Positions 16,037 to 23,647 of a DNA stretch of 40,310 nucleotides are shown piece by piece (position 1 is the first letter of the stretch; every line of letters starts with the position of its first letter). Origin of the DNA: an uncultured bacterium (GTDB lineage: Bacteria; Bacillota; Clostridia; Peptostreptococcales; Anaerovoracaceae); the NCBI GenBank assembly GCA_905214195.1, contig CAJMLH010000016.1, positions 1-40,310 of the forward strand, given 5' to 3'. The translations under genes were made by a program, and so were the position numbers. The notes beneath the pieces are model-generated. The model was not told the DNA's origin, did no database searches, and saw nothing but the letters and a program-made list of their open reading frames with translations.

Positions 16037-17248
16037 ATGAGAAAAGCCAAAGCAAAAGTAGCTAAATCGGAAAAACCGCCTAAAAAAGCTAAAGAAAAAA
16101 AGACTAAGGTAAAGAAAGAAAAAAAACCAAGGCGTCATTTTACCTTTCTTCCCGAGGGCAAGACGGGAGACCTTTGGCTTATACTGCTTACAGTGGTACT
16201 GGTGACTTTTGGTACAGTTATGATATTCAGCGCCAGTTATTATAAGTCCATAAGCGAGGCCGGAGACCCTTATGTATATCTAAAGAGGCAGCTTATGTGG
16301 CTTGCGGCGGGATTTATAGCCATGTGGATTCTTGCAAAAATAGATTATCATATATGGGGAAGACTTTACAAGGTTATTCCGGTTTTGTGCGTAGGGCTTC
16401 TTTTGCTGACATTTACACCTCTTGGGGTTGAGGTAAACGGAGCTACCAGGTGGATAGATATCGGCCCTATAACCATAATGCCCGGAGAAGTTGCCAAGCT
16501 TGGGTTGATAATTTTCGTTGCAGGCTATTTTGACAGATATCCAAAACGGGCATTTGATTTTTGGAAAGGTGTTGTTCCTGTAGTATTTTTGGCGGGAATA
16601 TATGCAGGTATTATAATGCTTCAGCCAAACATGTCCACTGCTTTTACAGTTGTATTTATAGCGGGCGGAATGTTGATAGTAGCCGGGGTTAAGTGGAGGC
16701 ATATGTGTATTCTTGCCGGTGCTGCCGGTGTTGCCGGTGTGGGCCTTATTTTGGTTGATACTGAGGGTTACAGATTTGCCCGATTTACCAGTTTCTTAGA
16801 CCCATTTGCCGATGCTCTCGGAGACGGGTGGCAGGTGGTTCAGTCTCTTTTGGCAATGGGAACAGGCGGACTGACCGGAAAAGGACTGGGAAACAGTATA
16901 CAGAAGAATTTGTATCTTCCGGAACCGCAAAATGACTTTATTCTTGCAATTATCGGAGAAGAACTTGGATTTGTAGGCATTTTCCTGTTGATGTGCGTAT
17001 ATATGCTTCTGATATGGAGAGGATGTCATCTTGCCATGAATGCACCGGATTATATGGGAATGATGATGGCAGCCGGAATAACAATAATGATAGGCATACA
17101 AGTGGTTATGAATGTAGCCGTAGTAACTTCTTCGTTCCCTCCGACAGGAGTTATTTTGCCTTTTGTAAGCTACGGAGGAAACGCTCTTATGATTTTCATG
17201 GGGGCGATGGGAGTTCTTTTAAATATTTCTAAATCATCGGATTTGTAG
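16037..17248 (+). CDS. ftsW: SEDS peptidoglycan polymerase FtsW (FtsW/SpoVE type)
   Basis: A 403-residue membrane protein with about ten helices, the glycosyltransferase that polymerises lipid II at the septum together with a class B penicillin-binding protein. Diagnostic stretches include the NGATRWIDIGP loop, PGEVAKLGLI, the large external loop ending in PEPQNDFILAIIGEELGF, and TSSFPPTGVILPFVSYGG. The first 33 residues are extremely basic, about half lysine, a cytoplasmic extension longer than usual. The ribosome binding site is weak and distant (AGGG about 14 nt before ATG), so translation may depend on coupling to murD. SpoVE is the alternative name; spoVD nearby does not settle the choice. 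Confidence 0.92.
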   Translation: MRKAKAKVAKSEKPPKKAKEKKTKVKKEKKPRRHFTFLPEGKTGDLWLILLTVVLVTFGTVMIFSASYYKSISEAGDPYVYLKRQLMWLAAGFIAMWILAKIDYHIWGRLYKVIPVLCVGLLLLTFTPLGVEVNGATRWIDIGPITIMPGEVAKLGLIIFVAGYFDRYPKRAFDFWKGVVPVVFLAGIYAGIIMLQPNMSTAFTVVFIAGGMLIVAGVKWRHMCILAGAAGVAGVGLILVDTEGYRFARFTSFLDPFADALGDGWQVVQSLLAMGTGGLTGKGLGNSIQKNLYLPEPQNDFILAIIGEELGFVGIFLLMCVYMLLIWRGCHLAMNAPDYMGMMMAAGITIMIGIQVVMNVAVVTSSFPPTGVILPFVSYGGNALMIFMGAMGVLLNISKSSDL

Positions 17249-17256
17249 GTGAAAAA

Positions 17257-18381
17257 ATGAAAGTAATCATTACAGGCGGCGGAACCGGGGGTCATATATA
17301 TCCGGCTCTTGCCATAGCAGACAAGTTAAAGGAAATGAGACCTGATACTGAAATCTTATATATAGGATGCAGCGAGGGGATTGAAAAGGATGTAGTACCT
17401 AAGAGCGGATACAATATGGAGTTGGTTGATGCCAGGTGGCTCGATCATGTGACGCCCATGCAGGTTGCAAAAACAGGAATTAAAGTATCAAAGGGTGTAC
17501 TTCAGTCTCTAAAAATAATGAGAAAATTTAAGCCTGATGTAGTCATAGGAACAGGCGGATATGTGTGTTTCCCTGTACTTATAGCAGGACATATGAAAAA
17601 AAAGCTCTGTTATCTTCATGAGCAGAATGCATTTCCGGGTCTTGCAAACAGAACACTGGAGAAATATGTAAAAAATATATTCTTAGGTTTTCCGGATGCG
17701 AAAAAATACTTTAAAGAACCGGAAAAGAATATAGACGCAGGTAATCCGGTGAGAAAGGCTTTTTTTGAGATAAGCAAAAAAGAGGCAAGAGAGAAGCTTA
17801 AAATTCCGCAGGATGATTTTGTGGTATTTACTTTTGGAGGAAGCCTTGGTTCTGTAAAGATAAACGAGATTGCCCTTGAACTGATTAAGCTTTTTAACGG
17901 TCATCCGGGAGTGAGTATGATTTCAGGTACAGGAAAGTGGTATTATGAGGATGTGAAAAAGCTTATGGCAGAGCAGGGAGTAACCTTGAGTGATAACATC
18001 AAGGTTAAAGATTATATAGACAATATGGATTTGCATTTACTTGCCTGCGATGTGGTTATAAGCAGGGCAGGAGCATTGTCTGTGGCAGAGACTACTGTAA
18101 GCGGAAAAGCTGCCATATTGATACCGTCGCCTAATGTTACGGGAAATCATCAGTATTACAATGCAAAGGCGATAGCTGACAGAGGCGGAGCTGTTTTAAT
18201 AGAAGAAAAGGATTTGGATATGAAGACTGTAATAGAGGATGTTATGCGTCTTAAGAATAATCCCGATGTACTCAGACAGATGTCGGAAGCATCCAGAAGA
18301 TGTGCGCCTGATAAGGCTCTTGATATTATAGGAACTAAGATAATAGGCGATTACGAAAAGCTTCAAAATAAACAGATATAA
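17257..18381 (+). CDS. murG: UDP-GlcNAc:lipid I N-acetylglucosaminyltransferase MurG
   Basis: A 374-residue peripheral membrane glycosyltransferase of the GT28 family that turns lipid I into lipid II on the inner face of the membrane. The N-terminal loop GGGTGGHIYPALA is at residues 7-19. HEQNAFPGLANR, GGSLGSVKIN and the donor-site segment SRAGALSVAETT are present, with the closing ITGNHQYYNA-like segment after it. Length is normal. It begins 8 nt after ftsW with AGGTG upstream of the ATG. A 56-nt gap holding an inverted repeat separates it from murA. Confidence 0.95.
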   Translation: MKVIITGGGTGGHIYPALAIADKLKEMRPDTEILYIGCSEGIEKDVVPKSGYNMELVDARWLDHVTPMQVAKTGIKVSKGVLQSLKIMRKFKPDVVIGTGGYVCFPVLIAGHMKKKLCYLHEQNAFPGLANRTLEKYVKNIFLGFPDAKKYFKEPEKNIDAGNPVRKAFFEISKKEAREKLKIPQDDFVVFTFGGSLGSVKINEIALELIKLFNGHPGVSMISGTGKWYYEDVKKLMAEQGVTLSDNIKVKDYIDNMDLHLLACDVVISRAGALSVAETTVSGKAAILIPSPNVTGNHQYYNAKAIADRGGAVLIEEKDLDMKTVIEDVMRLKNNPDVLRQMSEASRRCAPDKALDIIGTKIIGDYEKLQNKQI

Positions 18382-18393
18382 GAATCACTCATG

Positions 18394-18439
18394 GCACCTT
18401 ACCGGCATACTATAAAAATAGAATCGGGAGGTGCTTTTT
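18394..18439 (+). promoter_or_regulatory. Hairpin enclosing the murA ribosome binding site, with T run
   Basis: GCACCT (18394-18399) pairs perfectly with AGGTGC (18429-18434), and CCG/CGG (18402-18404, 18425-18427) extends the stem after a small internal loop. The 3' arm contains the GGGAGGT ribosome binding site of murA and is followed directly by TTTTTG. It could act as an attenuator, as a translation switch, or both. Confidence 0.45.
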
Positions 18440-19712
18440 GTTGGAAAATTACTACATAGACGGAGGTGTTCCTCTTAGAGGAGAGTACAGAATAAAGGGA
18501 GCAAAAAACTCAGCCTTGCCCATACTTGCGGCAACCGTATGTCGAGGCGGAATATACGAAATATATGATTGCCCCAAAATAGGGGATGTTTTTGCCATGG
18601 AAAATATTCTTAAAGAACTTGGAGCGAAGAGCAGATGGGAGAAAGACTGTATAATCATCGACAGCAGAGGTATAAGCCGGTTTACAGTGCCTGAGAGACT
18701 CATGGCAGAAATACGCTCATCTGTATTTTTGATGGGAAGTCTCCTTGTTAGATGCGGAGAGGCTGTAATACATAGACCCGGAGGGTGTGATATAGGCAAA
18801 AGACCTATAGATATACATATAGACGGACTTTTGGGACTGGGATTTGAAGTCGAGGAAGAAGAAAACCGTATAAGATGCAAAGGTGAATGTAAAGGGGGAA
18901 GAATAACTCTTTCCTATCCCAGCGTAGGTGCGACGGAAAACATTATGATGGCAGCATTGTCCGGGACAGGAGATACTATAATAGAGAATTGTGCTGCCGA
19001 GCCGGAAATAAGCGATTTACAAGGATTCTTGCGGACATCGGGATTCCAGGTTTTTGGAGCGGGGAGTGATACAATATTCGTAAAAGGTTCGGGCAAGAGA
19101 AAAACAGGGCCTGAGGAGCAGATGTACTTTATATTGGAAGACCGTATAGAAGCCGCAACATATATGGCGGCAGTAGTGGGTACAGGCGGAAATGCCGTGT
19201 TTCGCAACATAAGACCGGAAATAATGAAAGAAGTGATTCAATGTTTTGAACGAATGGGTGCAGTTGCAAGGAGTTATGAAAATATAATTGAGATACGAGC
19301 TCCCAAGAAGCTTAAGAATCCGGGAATAGTGGTTACACAGCCGTATCCCGGTTTTCCGACAGATTGCCAGCCTCAGTTGATGAGCCTTTGCACTTGCAGC
19401 ACCGGACTTACAACCATAAGAGAGGAGATATTTGAAAGCAGATTTACCCATAAAAATGATTTGATTAAAATGGGGGCAGATATTGAAACTTGTGGTAAAA
19501 ATGCTATAATAAGAGGAGTGAAAAATTTGCATGGGGCTGAGGTTTCAGCCATGGATCTGAGAGGCGGAGCGGCTCTTGTTATAGCCGGTCTGATGGCAGA
19601 GGGAAGAACAACGGTAAAGGATATTTTCCATATACAAAGGGGATACGAAGATCTTGAAAAAGGATTTAAGGATTTAGGTGGATTTATTGAAACGAAGAGA
19701 GAAAAAACATAA
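18438..19712 (+). CDS. murA: UDP-N-acetylglucosamine 1-carboxyvinyltransferase MurA
   Basis: A 424-residue cytoplasmic enzyme for the first committed step of peptidoglycan synthesis, adding enolpyruvate from PEP to UDP-GlcNAc. The substrate-binding IKGAKNSALPILAA begins near residue 18. The catalytic loop GGCDIGKRP places the cysteine at about residue 117; this Cys is the target of fosfomycin, so the enzyme is predicted sensitive. The TDCQPQLMSL and later RGGAALVIAGLMAEG signatures are present. The gene starts at one of two adjacent TTG codons (18438 or 18441) after GGGAGGT, a rare start that should lower translation. The 3' end overlaps ftsQ by 35 nt. Confidence 0.93.
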   Translation: MLENYYIDGGVPLRGEYRIKGAKNSALPILAATVCRGGIYEIYDCPKIGDVFAMENILKELGAKSRWEKDCIIIDSRGISRFTVPERLMAEIRSSVFLMGSLLVRCGEAVIHRPGGCDIGKRPIDIHIDGLLGLGFEVEEEENRIRCKGECKGGRITLSYPSVGATENIMMAALSGTGDTIIENCAAEPEISDLQGFLRTSGFQVFGAGSDTIFVKGSGKRKTGPEEQMYFILEDRIEAATYMAAVVGTGGNAVFRNIRPEIMKEVIQCFERMGAVARSYENIIEIRAPKKLKNPGIVVTQPYPGFPTDCQPQLMSLCTCSTGLTTIREEIFESRFTHKNDLIKMGADIETCGKNAIIRGVKNLHGAEVSAMDLRGGAALVIAGLMAEGRTTVKDIFHIQRGYEDLEKGFKDLGGFIETKREKT

Positions 19713-20433
19713 GAAAAAAAGAATAAGCCTATTGGTTAAACTTATAATAATCGCAGCTTTAGGTGCGGGGATTTATTTTTTTGCGTCATCACCGTTTTTC
19801 AATGTGACATCTTTTGAAGTTTCCGGAAATATGTACTACAGTGAAGACGAGATAATAACTATGGGGAACTGCAAGACAGGAAAGAACATATTCTGGGGAG
19901 TCGGGGCAGGGGATATCAAAAAGAGACTTGAGAAAGACCCATATATGGAAAAAGTAAAGGTAAAGAGAATTTTACCGGATAAGATAAAAATAGAGATAAC
20001 TGAACGAGAACAGGTGTGTGCCGTAGTTTACGGAGAAAATTATGTGGTTCTTGATAAAGAGGAGAATGTTCTGAGAAAGACGGAAGTAGAGCCTGAATTG
20101 ACTGTTATAAAGGGTCTTACCATAAGCAAGATAGAAGTGGGATTACCTATAGAAATTGAAGAAACGGTTAAGATGAGGCAGATAATGGATTTGATTGTTA
20201 CAATGAATCAGTCCGACATGTATTTTAAAACTGTTGAGGCATCAGAGACCGGAGTCAGAGCTTATGTCCTTGATAATCTTGTGTGTGTGGGAACGGCGCA
20301 GAATATTACCAAAGCCATGGAGAGCGGCAATTTGCAGAAAGTTATAAAAGGTCTGTTTGATATAAATATAGAGAGAGGTACAGTTAAGGTGAGCGGTGAT
20401 GAATATATTTCTTTCAGCCCGGCCTTTGATTAA
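19678..20433 (+). CDS. ftsQ: Cell division protein FtsQ/DivIB
   Basis: A 251-residue bitopic divisome protein. A short, very basic cytoplasmic tail (residues 4-15) precedes a membrane helix at about 18-37. A POTRA domain follows (about 40-110: FNVTSFEVSGNMYYSEDEI to KIEITEREQVCAVVY), and then the FtsQ/DivIB beta domain. It is predicted to bridge FtsL and the septal synthase on the outside of the membrane. The start is GTG 19678, inside murA, with AAGGA five bases upstream; TTG at 19687 is possible but poorly spaced. Last gene of the long dcw transcript before the ftsZ promoter. Confidence 0.88.
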   Translation: MDLLKRREKKHKKKRISLLVKLIIIAALGAGIYFFASSPFFNVTSFEVSGNMYYSEDEIITMGNCKTGKNIFWGVGAGDIKKRLEKDPYMEKVKVKRILPDKIKIEITEREQVCAVVYGENYVVLDKEENVLRKTEVEPELTVIKGLTISKIEVGLPIEIEETVKMRQIMDLIVTMNQSDMYFKTVEASETGVRAYVLDNLVCVGTAQNITKAMESGNLQKVIKGLFDINIERGTVKVSGDEYISFSPAFD

Positions 20434-20439
20434 AAAAAC

Positions 20440-20457
20440 CTCAAAAAAACCTTAAAA
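20440..20457 (+). promoter_or_regulatory. A-tract upstream element of the ftsZ promoter
   Basis: CTCAAAAAAACCTTAAAA matches 17 of 18 bases of the element at 6625-6642. In both places the element ends 27 nt before the -10 hexamer. A second partial copy, TAAAAAAACCT, begins at 20431, so the A-tracts recur with a 12-nt period. Confidence 0.5.
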
Positions 20458-20461
20458 TTTC

Positions 20462-20490
20462 GTGCAATAGGTGTTCATATATGATAAAAT
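20462..20490 (+). promoter_or_regulatory. Extended -10 promoter of ftsZ
   Basis: TGATAAAAT (20482-20490) is an extended -10. The -35 position, GTGCAA with a 17-nt spacer, is poor, and the A-tract element just upstream may compensate. It gives ftsZ a transcript of its own with a leader of about 35 nt. Confidence 0.5.
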
Positions 20491-20529
20491 ATAAAAGATA
20501 ATGGGAAAACCAAGGAGGAAGGATTTAAG

Positions 20530-21693
20530 ATGCTACAGATAGAGACTGAAATGGAAAAAGCGGCAGTCATAAAAGTTATCGGCGTGGGAGGCGGCGGCTG
20601 CAATGCAGTTAACCGTATGGTTGAAGCCGGGCTTCAGGGCGTTGAGTTTATTGCCGTTAATACAGATAGACAAGCACTTAACAGATGTCTGGCAGAGACT
20701 AAGATACAGATAGGCGAAAAACTTACAAGAGGATTGGGTGCAGGGGCCAATCCTGAGGTTGGACAGAGAGCCGCAGAAGAAACACTTGACGAGATATCCG
20801 CCATAATAGACGGTGCTGATATGATTTTTGTAACTGCCGGTATGGGAGGAGGAACCGGAACCGGTGCAGCTCCTATAATAGCAAAAGCCGCAAGAGATAT
20901 GGGAATACTCACAGTAGGCGTTGTAACCAAACCTTTCTCTTTTGAAGGTGCCAAAAGAAAGAAACAGGCAGAACTTGGCATAAGCTTCCTTAAAAGGTAT
21001 GTCGATTCACTGGTAGTGGTGCCTAATGATAAATTGCTTCAGAATTGCGAAAAGAACACTTCAATGTTAGATGCTTTCCGCATGGCGGACGATGTATTGA
21101 GACAGGGAGTACAGGGTATATCGGATCTGATTTCAGACTTTGCTCTGATCAATGTGGACTTTGCCGATGTTAAGTCTGTAATGACAGACAGAGGAATCGC
21201 TCACATGGGAACAGGTAAGGGGCATGGTGAGAACAGAGCCGAAGATGCTGTTAAATCAGCAATCGAGAGCCCTATGCTTGAAACAACCATACAGGGAGCT
21301 AAGGCGATATTGCTGTATGTTTCCGGCGGATACGATTTGGGAATGCTTGAAGTCAGCAAGATTGCAGGAATGGTGGAAGAACAGGCAGACAGAGATTGTA
21401 TACTCATTTTCGGAGCTGCTGTCAACGAAGAAATGGAAGATGAAGTGGCAATAACCGTAATTGCAACGGGATTCGGCGAAGGACTGGAAAAGGAAGAAAA
21501 TGCTGAAAAAGCATCGCCTTCGACAGGCCTTGAAAAAGAAGAACCTACCAAGGCAGAAAAAACAAAAACCGATGAAGATGTGGTTTTCGGTCAGGTAGAT
21601 GGCTTAACCGGAACTGAGCACACTTTGCAGGATATTTTAAGTAACGACGACGAAGGAACTTCAAAGTTCGAAATTCCGGATTTTCTTAAATAG
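20530..21693 (+). CDS. ftsZ: Cell division GTPase FtsZ
   Basis: A 387-residue tubulin-like GTPase that forms the Z ring. The first nucleotide loop IGVGGGGCNAVNRM is at about residues 17-30 and the tubulin signature GGGTGTG at 106-112. NVDFADVKSVM supplies the T7-loop catalytic aspartates. A Glu/Lys/Thr-rich linker (about 320-375) leads to the C-terminal peptide FEIPDFLK, which binds partners such as FtsA, SepF and ZapA-type proteins. The ATG is preceded by AAGGAGGAAGGA. It has its own promoter and a strong terminator. No ftsA lies beside it, unlike in Bacillus. Confidence 0.97.
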   Translation: MLQIETEMEKAAVIKVIGVGGGGCNAVNRMVEAGLQGVEFIAVNTDRQALNRCLAETKIQIGEKLTRGLGAGANPEVGQRAAEETLDEISAIIDGADMIFVTAGMGGGTGTGAAPIIAKAARDMGILTVGVVTKPFSFEGAKRKKQAELGISFLKRYVDSLVVVPNDKLLQNCEKNTSMLDAFRMADDVLRQGVQGISDLISDFALINVDFADVKSVMTDRGIAHMGTGKGHGENRAEDAVKSAIESPMLETTIQGAKAILLYVSGGYDLGMLEVSKIAGMVEEQADRDCILIFGAAVNEEMEDEVAITVIATGFGEGLEKEENAEKASPSTGLEKEEPTKAEKTKTDEDVVFGQVDGLTGTEHTLQDILSNDDEGTSKFEIPDFLK

Positions 21694-21700
21694 TAATGTC

Positions 21701-21738
21701 AGAGCCGGCTGCAGCCGGCTCTTATGATAAATTATCAT
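21701..21738 (+). terminator. Terminator after ftsZ, GC-rich palindrome plus AT palindrome
   Basis: AGAGCCGGCTG is followed directly by its complement CAGCCGGCTCT, a perfect 22-nt palindrome at 21701-21722. A second repeat, ATGATAA/TTATCAT with one central base, follows at 21724-21738. There is no long T run, so termination may be partial and allow some read-through to the next gene. Confidence 0.6.
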
Positions 21739-21756
21739 TGAAGTCAGGAAAAGAAA

Positions 21757-22572
21757 GTGACAGAAATAACTTCTAAAAATAATCAGGTATATAAGCTTTT
21801 TAAAAAGCTTCAGACAAAAAAATACAGAGACAAGACAGGATTGTATCTAATCGAGGGAGGAAATCTATTAAATGAGGCGATTTCCGAGGGTAATGCAGTA
21901 ATTGAGACAGTCGTGTGCAGAAGAGACTGTGCCCCAAGTATGGAAAATATCACGGAGAAAACAGGATGCCGCATGTTTGTCGCCGACGGAGCCTTATTTA
22001 AAGATTTAACGCAGACGGAGAATAGTCAGGGTGTGGTAGCCGCAGTTAAAAAGCCGGAGTTTTCGACAGAAGAGATGATAGAAAACGGCATAGACGGCGG
22101 AAACTTTGTGATTTTAGACAGGCTGCAAGACCCCGGCAATATCGGTACTATAATAAGAACTGCCGATGCAGCCGGATATGACTTGGTCATAGCCATGAAA
22201 GGAACTGCGGATATTTTTTCACCAAAGACTGTAAGAGCAGCTGCCGGTTCTCTTTTCAGAGTCCCGGTAGTTTTCGTAGATACAGAAGAGGAGCTGATGC
22301 GATTTATTAAGGCTGCCGGCAAGAAGCTTGCAGCTGCAAGTCCCGTTGGCAGCCGATACTATTATGAGGAAGACTTAAGCCGTAATGTAGCCCTTATAGT
22401 AGGCAACGAAGGTAACGGCGTATCGGAAACCCTCATGAAAAAAGCAGAGTTGAAAATAAAGATTCCCATGAGAGGAACCATAGAGTCCTTAAATGCTTCG
22501 GTAGCAGCATCAATAATCATGTATGAGGCTGTCAGGATAAAGGGCAATGAATCAGGTAAGACGGGGAATTGA
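21757..22572 (+). CDS. SpoU/TrmH-family RNA 2'-O-methyltransferase
   Basis: A 271-residue enzyme of the SPOUT fold that methylates a ribose 2'-hydroxyl, probably in 23S rRNA. An N-terminal substrate-binding domain (about 1-95) is followed by the catalytic domain with the three SpoU motifs: ILDRLQDPGNIGTIIRTADAAG near 121, LIVGNEGNGVSE near 214, and IPMRGTIESLNASVAASIIMYE near 235. The start is GTG 21757, seven bases after AGGA. It precedes pheS by 39 nt, the same order as ysgA-pheS-pheT in Bacillus. The exact target nucleotide cannot be read from the sequence, so no gene symbol is given. Confidence 0.88.
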   Translation: MTEITSKNNQVYKLFKKLQTKKYRDKTGLYLIEGGNLLNEAISEGNAVIETVVCRRDCAPSMENITEKTGCRMFVADGALFKDLTQTENSQGVVAAVKKPEFSTEEMIENGIDGGNFVILDRLQDPGNIGTIIRTADAAGYDLVIAMKGTADIFSPKTVRAAAGSLFRVPVVFVDTEEELMRFIKAAGKKLAAASPVGSRYYYEEDLSRNVALIVGNEGNGVSETLMKKAELKIKIPMRGTIESLNASVAASIIMYEAVRIKGNESGKTGN

Positions 22573-22611
22573 TAAATATATAAATATTCATATCGAGAGG
22601 TTTGAAAAAAC

Positions 22612-23634
22612 ATGAAAGAGAAATTGAAAACAATTTTAGAAGAATCAAAAAAACAGCTTGAAAACGCTACTTCATTGCAGGAAGCAGATGAAACAAGAGT
22701 AAAAGTGCTTGGAAAAAAGGGAGCACTTACAGAGATATTGAGATCCATGGGCGGTTTGTCTCCTGAAGAAAGAAAAGAATTGGGACAGGCAGCTAATCAG
22801 GTAAGAGCTGAGATTGAGGCAATGCTTGCCGATAAGGTCAATGAGTTGAAAGAAAAAGCCAAAGAGGAAAGATTCAAGGCCGAGGCAATAGATGTAACCG
22901 AGCCGGGAAAGACTCGCAAACTGGGAACAAAGCATCCTATAACAATTACAATAGAGGAAATATCCAAGGTTTTCAAATCTATGGGATTTTCGTTAACAGA
23001 GGGACCTGAAGTTGAGACGGTTTTTAACAATTTTGACGCTCTGAACGCAGGTCCGTATCATCCTGCAAGAGACTGGACGGATACATTCTACATAAACGAC
23101 GATATACTTCTGAGAACACAGACATCACCTGTGCAGGTAAGAACTTTGATGGCGCAGAAACCTCCGATCAGAGTTTTTGCTCCAGGTCGCTGCTTCCGTT
23201 GTGATACTCCGGATGCAACTCATTCTCCGATGTTCCATCAGGTTGAGGGACTGGTTGTAGATGAGGGAATTACCATGGCAGACCTTAAGGGTGTGCTTGA
23301 CAGCTTTGCTAAGCAGATGTTCGGCTCACAGACAAGGACAAAATTCAGGCCGCATCACTTCCCATTCACAGAACCATCCGCAGAAATGGATGTTTCATGT
23401 TTCAAATGCGGAGGCAAGGGATGCAGAGTATGTAAGGGAAGCGGCTGGATAGAAATTCTCGGCTGCGGAATGGTACATCCTAATGTACTGAAAGTAGGCG
23501 GAATAGATACTGAAAAATATACGGGTTTTGCATTTGGTATGGGAGTTGAAAGAATCGCAATGCTCAAATACGGAATAGACGACATCAGACTGCTCTACGA
23601 AAACGATATGCGTTTCATTGAACAGTTCAAGTAG
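22612..23634 (+). CDS. pheS: Phenylalanyl-tRNA synthetase alpha subunit
   Basis: A 340-residue catalytic subunit of the class II heterotetrameric enzyme that charges tRNA-Phe. An N-terminal coiled coil (about 1-85) binds tRNA. The catalytic core shows GFSLTEGPEVETVFNNFDAL, HPARDWTDTFYI, LLRTQTSPVQVR, the motif 2 region FRCDTPDATHSPMFHQVEG and the motif 3 region FAFGMGVERIAML. Alanine in GFAFGMG is the residue expected at the amino-acid pocket. A four-cysteine cluster (CFKCGGKGCRVC) near 261 suggests bound zinc, as in many PheS proteins. No T-box leader is present in the 39 nt upstream. The pheT ribosome binding site overlaps its stop codon. Confidence 0.96.
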   Translation: MKEKLKTILEESKKQLENATSLQEADETRVKVLGKKGALTEILRSMGGLSPEERKELGQAANQVRAEIEAMLADKVNELKEKAKEERFKAEAIDVTEPGKTRKLGTKHPITITIEEISKVFKSMGFSLTEGPEVETVFNNFDALNAGPYHPARDWTDTFYINDDILLRTQTSPVQVRTLMAQKPPIRVFAPGRCFRCDTPDATHSPMFHQVEGLVVDEGITMADLKGVLDSFAKQMFGSQTRTKFRPHHFPFTEPSAEMDVSCFKCGGKGCRVCKGSGWIEILGCGMVHPNVLKVGGIDTEKYTGFAFGMGVERIAMLKYGIDDIRLLYENDMRFIEQFK

Positions 23635-23647
23635 GGAGGTAGATCGA

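Noticed and set aside
15429..16055. 208-codon minus-strand frame within murD
   Set aside because: Antisense shadow of a conserved gene with no ribosome binding site or recognisable product.
22573..22611. Possible T-box leader before pheS
   Set aside because: The gap is only 39 nt with no specifier stem, T-box sequence or terminator.
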